Source: Chloroflexota bacterium
GTDB lineage: Bacteria; Chloroflexota; Anaerolineae; B4-G1
Assembly (NCBI GenBank): GCA_024232355.1
Contig: JAAEPW010000056.1
Location: 1-5,666, forward strand
Direction: 5' to 3'
Length of the DNA stretch: 5,666 nucleotides
Shown here in pieces: positions 1-5,666 of the stretch (within the stretch, counting starts at the first letter, position 1; every line of letters starts with the position of its first letter). The translations under genes and the position numbers were made by a program. The notes beneath the pieces are model-generated. The model worked only from the letters and a program-made list of their open reading frames with translations, had not been told where the DNA came from and searched no databases.

Positions 1-33
1 GAAGGAGTTGCGATTCTCGCCTATCTCGCGAAA

Positions 34-56
34 TCCGGGAATTCTAATTGTCGCTC
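34..56 (+). repeat. Subterminal 23-bp direct repeat, copy 1 (innermost)
   Basis: This copy is identical over 23 bp to 81-103 and starts 47 bp before it. It contains the core TAATTGTCGCT at 45-55 preceded by GGGAATTC. It probably binds the transposase of the element ending at 130. The TAA in the core gives a stop codon in plus-strand frame 3. Confidence 0.8.
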
Positions 57-80
57 GGCGATCCCCCACCGGCACCCGAT

Positions 81-103
81 TCCGGGAATTCTAATTGTCG
101 CTC
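81..103 (+). repeat. Subterminal 23-bp direct repeat, copy 2
   Basis: This is an exact copy of 34-56. Its core, at 92-102, lies 23 bp from the outermost core and 47 bp from the innermost one. Those distances are near two and four and a half helical turns, as expected of ordered protein-binding sites. Confidence 0.8.
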
Positions 104-114
104 AAGGGGAAAAG

Positions 115-125
115 TAATTGTCGCT
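115..125 (+). repeat. Outermost copy of the 11-bp core at the putative transposon tip
   Basis: TAATTGTCGCT matches the cores at 45-55 and 92-102, but the upstream GGGAATTC part of the longer repeat is replaced by GGGAAAAG. It sits 5 bp inside the proposed terminal CA (129-130), where the terminal transposase site of an IS21- or Tn7-type end would be. Confidence 0.65.
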
Positions 126-138
126 ATACACCCACGGC

Positions 139-376
139 CATCAGCCGTTCCAATCCCCCTCCTCGAGCACGCCCCACGATACTGGCGAAACCGATCCCCT
201 GTTGTCCAACTCACTTTCCCCCATCAGCCGTGGCCGGCACAGTGTCCGATATTGGCAGAATCGATGCCTCGCTGACCAACTCAACCGCAACCATGATCGG
301 TTCCAAGCCCCTCCGATCCCGAGGCGTCCCTCGATATTGACAGAACCCAATCCTTGTTGACCAACTCAACCGCAGT
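139..376. repeat. Three degenerate tandem repeat units
   Basis: Units begin at 139 (CATCAGCCGTTCC), 222 (CATCAGCCGTGG) and 292 (CATGATCGGTTCC), giving lengths of 83, 70 and 85 bp. The best-conserved part is a 37-bp block at 177-213, 247-283 and 332-368, beginning CGATA(C/T)TG and ending CCAACTCA. By hand alignment, blocks 1 and 2 share 28 of 37 bases, 2 and 3 share 30, and 1 and 3 share 28. Blocks 1-2 are 70 bp apart and 2-3 are 85 bp apart, neither a multiple of three, so the repeat is not a protein repeat. The middle unit lacks much of the CCCCTCC-rich part. The array starts 9 bp outside the putative transposon end. Its function is unknown; old duplications of intergenic sequence or a small structured-RNA cluster are possible. 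Confidence 0.7.
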
Positions 377-591
377 TCCCTTCCCTGAGCCCCCATGCCC
401 CTCATGTGAGCCAAAAGCACCAAAGAACATTCGTCATCAATGAACGACGGTGGCAACCTAGAGAAGACCTCCCCCTGACATTAGGGAGAATCAACCGACC
501 TCCCCCCGATCGTCGACCGCTCTTTGACAACCGATTCGCCAAGTCCTGTGGCCGAGTCGCCCCGGTGTCGCAGAAATGCTTCCAGCGTGCG
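377..591. other. Non-coding stretch downstream of the operon, no gene recognised
   Basis: Open frames here either run antisense into the glycosyltransferase gene or lack a ribosome-binding site and recognisable protein character. The sequence contains two copies of GACCTCCCCC at 466-475 and 497-506, and a weak 5-bp stem CTCCC (469-473)/GGGAG (484-488) with no T-run. The minus-strand operon must end in or beyond this stretch, but I see no intrinsic terminator. Confidence 0.5.
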
Positions 592-2457
592 TCATGGCAT
601 CCGCTGATCCTTCGGCAACTCCGGCAGCCCGAGTTCCCTGCGAACTCCGTTCGCTTCGTCAAGGGCGATATGGTATATGCAAATGGAATATCCTACCGTG
701 GCAACCGGCTTGAAACACTGAAAGTAGGTCAAATCATGGCCATTTCCCGCCACGTATCGCCATTCACCTTCTCCATCGGCTGCAACAACCCTTGCACCAT
801 GAAGATGGTTTACATCGATCGCAAACCAACCAGGCAGCGGCCCAATCTCTCCAGAAGCAACTTCTCCTCCCGGCTTTGACGAAGTCAGGCCGATCGGCGG
901 CACTGCAAACTCAATTCCAGCCAATCTTGGGTCCACTAGTCCATAATAGGCCAAAGAGAAGGGGCGGGCGTTTGGGTGATCGTCGTACCAGCGCTTCAAG
1001 AGAAAGAGGTCTTGCCCCCATGCGATGTTGCTATCTAGTAGATGCGCATGCCCGCCCTTCGGACCACCAACCAACTCGTTGAAGTAGGAAAGGCTATGTG
1101 GATAGCACCACAGACTGCTTCCTACCGACCAACACAACGCTGCCCCGGCAAGTCCCGCCACTTTCCACTGCTGCAATGACAAGCAGAGCCCTATCTTGCT
1201 CATCCAGACGAACACGAATGGCAACATCGGCAGGATGTAGCGGGAGTGGATACTGAACCCGGTTTGTGAACTGACCAACGTCAGAATCGCCATGGCGGGA
1301 AGTAGCAGAGTTATTTCGTCACGCCAGGAAACAGAATACCCTTCGGCCAGAACACTCACGCCTACGGCAAGCAAGAACAACAGCCAAGTGCCCAGCGGCA
1401 GCTTGATCGCCAACGCATAGAGATAGTAGTCCCACCACCCGCATTCCCGCCACTCACCGCACAAATACGATGGCAGTTGTCGCTCGAAGTCCCATCGCTG
1501 GGCGTCAATTCCCAGGCAATAGTTGGCGGGCAGCGGAACAGGCACTGGGGACAAGCAACTAGCAGCGAAACGGTTTCCCAAACAATGAGGACCATTGGCC
1601 TCTGGGACGATTCCGCTAAACAGAGTCGAATGAAACTGGAACTCGCCCAACCGCTGGAACGAACCCCCGAACGCATAACCGACATTGATGACGACAATAC
1701 TGAAAAAGAAAATCCCAAGCAACACTGACAGTTCATGGGACCACTGTCCGACAGTCTTCGATTTGCGATCAGAGAGGCCATAGGCGATCCACGTCACAAG
1801 CCACAGCGGATAGAAGACCAGAAGGGTTGTCTTGGCCAACTGGGCCAGTCCGAGCAGAACGCCTGCGATAACGGCGCCCTTAAGATTGATACGTTTCAGC
1901 CAGCGCCAGAATGCATAATACGCAGCGATGCCCATCGCCGCTGCCGGAGCGTCAGGCAGAATCAGCGAGGCGTGGCCCAGGATGTACGGACAAACGCACC
2001 AGAGGACCAACGCCAGACACCCCGAGACCACTCCATAGAGTTCACTCGCAAAACGAAAGCAGAAGTAGCCACCAAGAATGCCAAAAGGAATGCAGGCCCA
2101 ACGGGCGACGCAAAAGAACCACAATGACCGCTTGCCGTTGGCCTGGAGGAAGTCTTGGCCAACATCCATGTCGTCGCGTATCGCGGGAGAATGACCGTAT
2201 CGTCGCCAATCTGTTTCGGGCGACAACAAGGCAACTGGTACTGCCGCCACCATTCGAACGAGTGGCGGGTTGACGCGGGACAAATCGAAGCGTCGCAGAT
2301 ACAGGTGACTCAATCCGGCAGGAAGGTGGTTTACTTCGCTGTAGGTAGGACTATGCACGGCAGCACTGAAAGCGAGCAAGCCACCGTGAATCGCTAGGAC
2401 AGCAAACACGAACCAGCCAATACGATGACGACTACGTCGGCAGTTTGGGACAGGCAT
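592..2457 (-). CDS. Family 39-type (PMT/ArnT-like) membrane glycosyltransferase
   Basis: This is a 621-residue polytopic inner-membrane protein, predicted to transfer a sugar from a polyprenyl-phosphate donor to an acceptor on the outer face of the membrane. The first hydrophobic helix (about 13-33) is followed by an extracytoplasmic loop with SEVNHLPAGLSHL (40-52) and RVNPPLVRMVAAVP (61-74), the acidic loop and NPPL region typical of the family. About ten hydrophobic segments follow up to about 450, including SRYILPMLPF near 405-414. The C-terminal soluble part has YFNELVGGPKGG (458-469) and LLDSNIAWGQDL (473-484), a signature seen in GT39-like proteins of Planctomycetota. I chose the ATG at 2457 because AGGGA lies 7 nt upstream and 34 bp separate it from the preceding gene. 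An open frame extends to 2616 but overlaps that gene and adds a non-membrane leader. The first residue of the usual Asp-Glu pair is Ser here (S40-E41). Fold class is fairly sure; the substrate is unknown. Confidence 0.85.
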   Translation of the reverse strand: MPVPNCRRSRHRIGWFVFAVLAIHGGLLAFSAAVHSPTYSEVNHLPAGLSHLYLRRFDLSRVNPPLVRMVAAVPVALLSPETDWRRYGHSPAIRDDMDVGQDFLQANGKRSLWFFCVARWACIPFGILGGYFCFRFASELYGVVSGCLALVLWCVCPYILGHASLILPDAPAAAMGIAAYYAFWRWLKRINLKGAVIAGVLLGLAQLAKTTLLVFYPLWLVTWIAYGLSDRKSKTVGQWSHELSVLLGIFFFSIVVINVGYAFGGSFQRLGEFQFHSTLFSGIVPEANGPHCLGNRFAASCLSPVPVPLPANYCLGIDAQRWDFERQLPSYLCGEWRECGWWDYYLYALAIKLPLGTWLLFLLAVGVSVLAEGYSVSWRDEITLLLPAMAILTLVSSQTGFSIHSRYILPMLPFVFVWMSKIGLCLSLQQWKVAGLAGAALCWSVGSSLWCYPHSLSYFNELVGGPKGGHAHLLDSNIAWGQDLFLLKRWYDDHPNARPFSLAYYGLVDPRLAGIEFAVPPIGLTSSKPGGEVASGEIGPLPGWFAIDVNHLHGARVVAADGEGEWRYVAGNGHDLTYFQCFKPVATVGYSICIYHIALDEANGVRRELGLPELPKDQRMP

Positions 2458-2464
2458 AACACGA

Positions 2465-2469
2465 TCCCT
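2465..2469 (-). promoter_or_regulatory. Ribosome-binding site of the glycosyltransferase gene
   Basis: On the minus strand AGGGA precedes the ATG at 2457 with a 7-nt spacer. It lies inside the 34-bp gap after the HEAT gene and decides for this start over the upstream in-frame ATG at 2616. Confidence 0.6.
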
Positions 2470-2491
2470 GCCGACACTGCCCCCAATGCCT

Positions 2492-3580
2492 TCATCTCTC
2501 GCTCCGCTCACGTTCCCTCTTTTCGATTGCACGGATGGCAGATTTTGCGGCAATGCGCACCGGATACGTAGGCCCCCTGCTTCCAAGAGGATGTGGTGCA
2601 GGGAGATCCCCTTCACGAACTAATGGATCAGTCGCAGCCAACGTACGCAGCATCGCCAGATCACCCGAACCGCCAATCTTTCCCAGTGTTCTCGTAGCCC
2701 AAATACGAAAGGCCCCCGCCTGCGAATCATGGACCAGTTGAACCACTTCCTCGCGCGCTGACCTATCACCCCGTCGTGCCAGTGCTAGAAGCACCGCATC
2801 TTTCGCTCGTCCCTGTACTCGTTTCGTTAACCGCCACAGCGCTTCGTTGTCGATGCGTACCCGTTCCAGGGCGCCAATAAACGGCAGATAATACATCTCA
2901 CCAACCGTGTAGCCACCAGCACGCGGATACGGAGCATTGACATCTCGCTGTCGTGCGATAGATGTCAGTGCATCAGCAATAGCATCCACCGTCTCGTCAG
3001 CGAACTTACCGGTAGGATCGTTCGCCATAACGTCAGCAGCTGACCTGCACACCGAAAGATCCTTGTTGTGCAAGTATTTCTTTAGCAATGGCATGTACTT
3101 CTCATCAACTTGCTGGCCATCAAGGGCCTTCAGAGTGGTCGCTAGTGTTCGCGGACTGGCTGAAGCCAAAAGGGCCCATGCCTCGTGTGAATCACACGCA
3201 AGCAAAGCCTGCGCCGCCCAAGCTGCCAAGTTCGGGTTGCCTCCACTCAACTCACCTAAGGCCATGCGGCGCAGAAGCGTACGCGATTCCTCAGTGTTGA
3301 GTGCCCTGAGCACTCGCACAGCATTGTGCCGCCAGCCATAATCCACATCGCGTTCCACCAACTGTTGCTCGATCTCCACCAATGCCTTTTCGCCTTGCCG
3401 AGCCAGATCAGCAATTACCTGATCTGACTCAGCTCCCGGTTTCAGACGGCCGAGACGACCAACAGACTCTTCCAAGGTCATGCCAGGGGGCTGTTCGACC
3501 TTGCCTTCGTCAGCAGCAATGGCCATCCCAATCATCGCCATCGCTGCTACTCCAATAATCGCAACCAATCCTATTCGCAT
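2492..3580 (-). CDS. Exported HEAT-repeat protein
   Basis: The 362-residue protein begins with a short basic N-terminus and a hydrophobic stretch (about 3-22) ending AIA-AD, a good signal-peptidase I site after residue 22, so it should be secreted or periplasmic. The mature part is nearly all alpha-helical pairs of HEAT/PBS-lyase-like type: Ala- and Leu-rich helices such as WRHNAVRVLRALN (83-95), PNLAAWAAQALLACDSHEAW (116-135), DAVLLALARRGDRSAREEVV (261-280) and FRIWATRTLGKIGG (291-304). Such repeats bind proteins and have no catalytic residues. About 200-245 is less regular and may be a spacer or degenerate repeats. The C-terminus is highly charged (KRERERSER). It lies 42 bp after the PKD/HExxH gene and 34 bp before the glycosyltransferase, so it is probably co-transcribed with both. 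A scaffold or adaptor role is plausible; no specific partner can be named. Confidence 0.85.
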   Translation of the reverse strand: MRIGLVAIIGVAAMAMIGMAIAADEGKVEQPPGMTLEESVGRLGRLKPGAESDQVIADLARQGEKALVEIEQQLVERDVDYGWRHNAVRVLRALNTEESRTLLRRMALGELSGGNPNLAAWAAQALLACDSHEAWALLASASPRTLATTLKALDGQQVDEKYMPLLKKYLHNKDLSVCRSAADVMANDPTGKFADETVDAIADALTSIARQRDVNAPYPRAGGYTVGEMYYLPFIGALERVRIDNEALWRLTKRVQGRAKDAVLLALARRGDRSAREEVVQLVHDSQAGAFRIWATRTLGKIGGSGDLAMLRTLAATDPLVREGDLPAPHPLGSRGPTYPVRIAAKSAIRAIEKRERERSER

Positions 3581-3587
3581 TCTTACG

Positions 3588-3592
3588 CTCCG
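3588..3592 (-). promoter_or_regulatory. Ribosome-binding site of the HEAT-repeat gene
   Basis: CGGAG on the minus strand lies 7 nt before the ATG at 3580, within the 42-bp gap that follows the upstream gene. Confidence 0.55.
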
Positions 3593-3622
3593 AAAAACGA
3601 ACCCCCTGCAAAACGAGTGAAC

Positions 3623-4864
3623 CTACGGCCACTGTTTTCCTGGATGAGCCCAATCCGCACTGTTGGCACTACCTGCCGTCCACGACGCCTGCCGCCGTAG
3701 ACAGTAGTCCTCCACGTCGAGCAGTGGATCACCCGGTGTATCTGTATACCCGAATGTGTCGTTATAGGTCGTAGCGTCTTGATTGTCATATACGTGCCCC
3801 GAAACCAGAGTCGCCTCCATGTCGTCGTGGAGATTGTCTCCGTCTTGATCGTGGGCAGGATCGTGGCCGCTGTTCGCGCCCCAATTGGCAATCAAGTCGG
3901 ATCGATGCTGAGATTCGTGTCGGCACAGATTGGCAAAGAAGTCGATACCACTTGCGCCGCCCCAGCATCCTCCCGCGGCAGAGAAATGGGCACCAACGCC
4001 AAGGTAACATCGCCATGCGCCATTCTCGAAACGCGTTCTGCCCGACGGCACGCTACTATCATAGCCCATCGTTCCACTGTAAGCGCTTGTTTGTTTCCAA
4101 TAGTAGAACCAATTCGGCTGACTACCGTTGGGATTCTGAGTACCGGTTTCATCGAAGAAGACTTTGACACTCTGATCGTTGTCAACGAAACTAGCCGTAC
4201 CTGTCAGGTTCAGTTCGCCCTGCTGACCGGCAACATGAGGACCGTCAATACTAACGTATAGAGTCTTGGCCCCCCATGATGAATTGCTCGTTGGCCAAGG
4301 GCTTGGCGATGGCATTGTTCCACTATTACTATTGGCAAGATCAACATCCGCAGTACCTATGAGTACATGCCAGTCGATCTTGTTGCTGCCGCTCACGCCG
4401 GCTGGAAGTGCACTTGCAGCCACGTTGCGAACGGCATCGAAGCACAGACGCATACTATTGCCGACTTGTGTAACATTGATGCCACTAATGGCATGAACGC
4501 TAAGATTAGACGAGTCCTTGTCGGCACCGCAAGCATTACAGTCGACATGCAAGTACGGTGAGCGATTGCCGGCTTTCGCGCCACTATATGCATGGCTCAC
4601 TGCTGCCCCATTGGCACTATCTCCGTCTCCGAAGTGCCAAGTGTAGGTCAGGTCCGGGGCTTCACAGGTGCAGGTCGCCGCACCCTTGAACGCAACAGAC
4701 AAGTCCGCATCGGCATAGCCCGAGGTAACCTCGGTGCTATTGGTCTTATCGGTCATCTTGCATTTCGTTATCGTGATCGTCCCGGCCACGGCGGCTTGAG
4801 AAACCAACAGCAAACCCATCAGTGTCACAACTGCCAAGATACAACGTCCTCTCCGACAACTCAT
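3623..4864 (-). CDS. Secreted PKD-domain protein with HExxH motif, putative metallopeptidase
   Basis: The 413-residue protein has an N-terminal signal peptide (Arg-rich start, hydrophobic core about 9-22, likely cleavage after AVA at 27). A PKD-like beta domain covers about 30-125, with YTWHFGDGDSANG (74-86) and SHAY (90-93) as its hallmark. A second region (about 127-240) looks beta-rich and may be another Ig-like fold. The C-terminal part contains CRHESQH, with HExxH at 316-320, the zinc-binding and catalytic motif of zincin peptidases. It is followed by D339-D341-G-D343...D347..E350, resembling a thrombospondin type 3 or EF-like calcium loop. H334 and H338 are candidate further ligands. 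The mature chain has ten cysteines (including C65/C67, C109/C112 and C314 beside the motif), suiting an oxidising compartment. The start is supported by AAGGAG 6 nt upstream, and ATGA overlaps the stop of the upstream gene. Peptidase activity is inference; HExxH also occurs by chance. No known family name is assigned. Confidence 0.8.
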   Translation of the reverse strand: MSCRRGRCILAVVTLMGLLLVSQAAVAGTITITKCKMTDKTNSTEVTSGYADADLSVAFKGAATCTCEAPDLTYTWHFGDGDSANGAAVSHAYSGAKAGNRSPYLHVDCNACGADKDSSNLSVHAISGINVTQVGNSMRLCFDAVRNVAASALPAGVSGSNKIDWHVLIGTADVDLANSNSGTMPSPSPWPTSNSSWGAKTLYVSIDGPHVAGQQGELNLTGTASFVDNDQSVKVFFDETGTQNPNGSQPNWFYYWKQTSAYSGTMGYDSSVPSGRTRFENGAWRCYLGVGAHFSAAGGCWGGASGIDFFANLCRHESQHRSDLIANWGANSGHDPAHDQDGDNLHDDMEATLVSGHVYDNQDATTYNDTFGYTDTPGDPLLDVEDYCLRRQASWTAGSANSADWAHPGKQWP

Positions 4865-5666
4865 GTCCTTCTCCTTTTCTTGATTTGTCTAATGACCACA
4901 AGAAAACCGCTAACCGCCAATAGATGGGCTGCTACCACGAACATCACAGTACGTCCACGGTTCCGGTTGCCCGTCTGCCGATTCGGCGACACTTTGCGAG
5001 GAGTATTACGGGAATCAACCTCAAACTGGTGGAACCGCTCCACGTCTTCCGCGTATTGTGGAAATACTTTTCGCAAGTGATCGACGCGCTGTTTGGCACC
5101 AGCATCCTGCTCCAGGGCCAATTCACACTTAACCAGTTGCTCCTGGGCTGATAAGTAGAGTTTATGGTCCTCGCCGTACTGGCCATTGGCGGTTTCTTCC
5201 GGCTTCGGGATACGGGACAACCACTCGATGGCCTCTGCGGGATCGTGCCGCGATTGTGCGTGAATCAAGCCCAACTCGAAGATAATCCTTGTCTCTTCGG
5301 ACGTACCAGCGAACTCGCGCACGGTCTGCTGCATCAACCCAGCAGCTTCGTCCGCCTTTCCCATGAACACGAAAAATCCGCTCAAACGCACGGCGCAGTA
5401 AGCCGCAATTTCCGTATGTGGATAGTGATCAATGACCTCCTGATACGCCTGAACCACTTCAGCCACTTCTGCGTCAACCTGACCTTGACTGAGTTCTAGC
5501 CTCTCGGCTCTCTCCTGCGGTGGGCCTGACAACTGCTCTTCAAGTTTCGCCCGCATAAGATCGGCACGGTCTCTGGCAGAGATTGCCGCGGAGCGATTCT
5601 TCCCCCACAACTTCTTGATCGGAATCGACTCGACTCCAAAGCCGTTCTCGGCGCAGACAACAGCCA
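4861..5666 (-). CDS. TPR-like protein with C-terminal membrane anchor (N-terminus cut by window edge)
   Basis: The frame stays open to the right edge, giving 267 visible residues. A TTG at 5610 could be read as a start, but the frame continues upstream as AVVCAENG, which looks like the end of a signal peptide, so the true start is probably a short way outside the window. The body is helical with tetratricopeptide-like pairs: VQAYQEVIDHYPHTEIAAYC (71-90), GKADEAAGLMQQTVREFAGT (102-121), then DPAEAIEWLSRIPKPEE (141-157) and SAQEQLVKCELAL (172-184). A disordered, polar, Arg/Asn-rich linker (about 218-238) leads to one hydrophobic helix (about 240-258) and a basic tail RQIKKRRRT. The likely topology is a TPR domain outside the cytoplasm held by the C-terminal helix, with the basic tail inside. 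There is no LPxTG, and no PEP motif before the helix. It overlaps the next gene by 4 bp (ATGA). It likely assembles with the downstream secreted proteins; the specific role is unknown. Confidence 0.8.
   Translation of the reverse strand, partial: AVVCAENGFGVESIPIKKLWGKNRSAAISARDRADLMRAKLEEQLSGPPQERAERLELSQGQVDAEVAEVVQAYQEVIDHYPHTEIAAYCAVRLSGFFVFMGKADEAAGLMQQTVREFAGTSEETRIIFELGLIHAQSRHDPAEAIEWLSRIPKPEETANGQYGEDHKLYLSAQEQLVKCELALEQDAGAKQRVDHLRKVFPQYAEDVERFHQFEVDSRNTPRKVSPNRQTGNRNRGRTVMFVVAAHLLAVSGFLVVIRQIKKRRRT
4871..4876 (-). promoter_or_regulatory. Strong ribosome-binding site embedded in the upstream gene
   Basis: AAGGAG on the minus strand sits 6 nt before the ATG at 4864. It lies within the last codons of the upstream TPR-like gene, where the same bases encode its basic KKRRRT tail. 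Together with the ATGA overlap at 4861-4864 this points to translational coupling. Confidence 0.75.

Larger units (their letters stand above)
1..130. mobile_element. Terminal segment of an IS21/Tn7-like-type transposon (one end only)
   Basis: Three copies of the core TAATTGTCGCT, all in the same orientation, lie at 45-55, 92-102 and 115-125. The outermost copy is followed by ATACA, so the opposite strand begins TGTATAGCGACAATTAC at 130 and runs leftward. A TG...CA end with several subterminal copies of one transposase-binding-like site is known for elements that pair a DDE transposase with an AAA+ ATPase: the IS21 family (IstA/IstB) and Tn5053/Tn7-like elements, including CRISPR-associated ones. 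The layout is seen directly; the family is an inference, since no transposase gene, second end or target duplication is in the window. The body would lie to the left. Frames 1, 2 and 3 on the plus strand stop at 115, 92 and 45, so a transposase C-terminus could reach in from the left edge, but none was recognised. Confidence 0.5.

Noticed and set aside
177..368. CRISPR-like array: three 37-bp repeats separated by 33 and 48 bp
   Set aside because: The repeats are only about 75-80% identical, the gaps differ in length, and the gaps are themselves partly similar (CATCAGCCG / CATGATCGG). True arrays have near-identical repeats and unrelated spacers. No cas gene is visible.
141..456. Minus-strand open frames with similar peptides (LSWSTRIGFCQYRG and LSWSARHRFCQYRT)
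   Set aside because: The likeness comes from the DNA repeat units, which are offset by 70 and 85 bp and so fall into different frames. The frames lack ribosome-binding sites.
466..507. Possible terminator or regulatory element built on two GACCTCCCCC copies
   Set aside because: The only stem is 5 bp with a 10-nt loop and no T-run follows on either strand. The two copies are short C-rich matches that could be chance.
406..879. Plus-strand 157-codon open frame
   Set aside because: It overlaps the 3' end of the glycosyltransferase antisense, has no clear ribosome-binding site, and its translation has no recognisable protein character.
2458..2616. Longer N-terminus of the glycosyltransferase from the ATG at 2616
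   Set aside because: It would overlap the HEAT gene by 125 bp and add a 53-residue leader that simply reads that gene in another frame. The ATG at 2457 has a well-placed AGGGA.
4861..5610. TTG at 5610 as the real start of the TPR-like gene
   Set aside because: The frame continues open to the window edge and the added residues end in VCAENG, typical of a signal-peptide cleavage region. No ribosome-binding site was seen before the TTG.

Overview
The window reads as a piece of an environmental bacterial chromosome of moderate GC content. It is most likely from the Planctomycetota or a related PVC-group lineage. That placement is an inference from the style of the proteins: a family 39-type glycosyltransferase with a YFNELVGGPKGG...LLDSNIAWGQD segment, a secreted PKD/HExxH protein, a secreted HEAT-repeat protein and a membrane-anchored TPR-like protein. 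No ribosomal or other marker gene is present to confirm it.

All four real genes lie on the minus strand and fill about 592-5666. In transcription order (right to left) they are: (1) a TPR-like protein with a C-terminal membrane anchor, cut by the right window edge; (2) a secreted protein with a PKD-like domain, an HExxH motif and a calcium-loop-like motif; (3) a secreted or periplasmic HEAT-repeat protein; (4) a 621-residue polytopic membrane glycosyltransferase of the PMT/ArnT (GT39) type. Genes 1 and 2 overlap by ATGA. The next two gaps are 42 and 34 bp, and genes 2, 3 and 4 each have a Shine-Dalgarno sequence at normal spacing. They look like one operon whose products all act in or outside the inner membrane. 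The shared job is unknown; envelope glycosylation or processing of surface proteins is the most natural guess.

The left 591 bp carry no credible gene. Positions 1-130 look like one end of a mobile element lying mostly to the left of the window: three same-orientation copies of an 11-bp core (two inside an exact 23-bp repeat) lead to a terminal ...TATACA, which on the other strand is a 5'-TGTATAGCGACAATTA end. This multi-site TG...CA layout fits the group in which a DDE transposase works with an AAA+ partner (IS21, Tn5053/Tn7-like). The transposase itself is not visible. Just outside that end, 139-376 holds three degenerate tandem units of 83, 70 and 85 bp. From 377 to 591 nothing clear is seen, and no convincing terminator was found for the operon.
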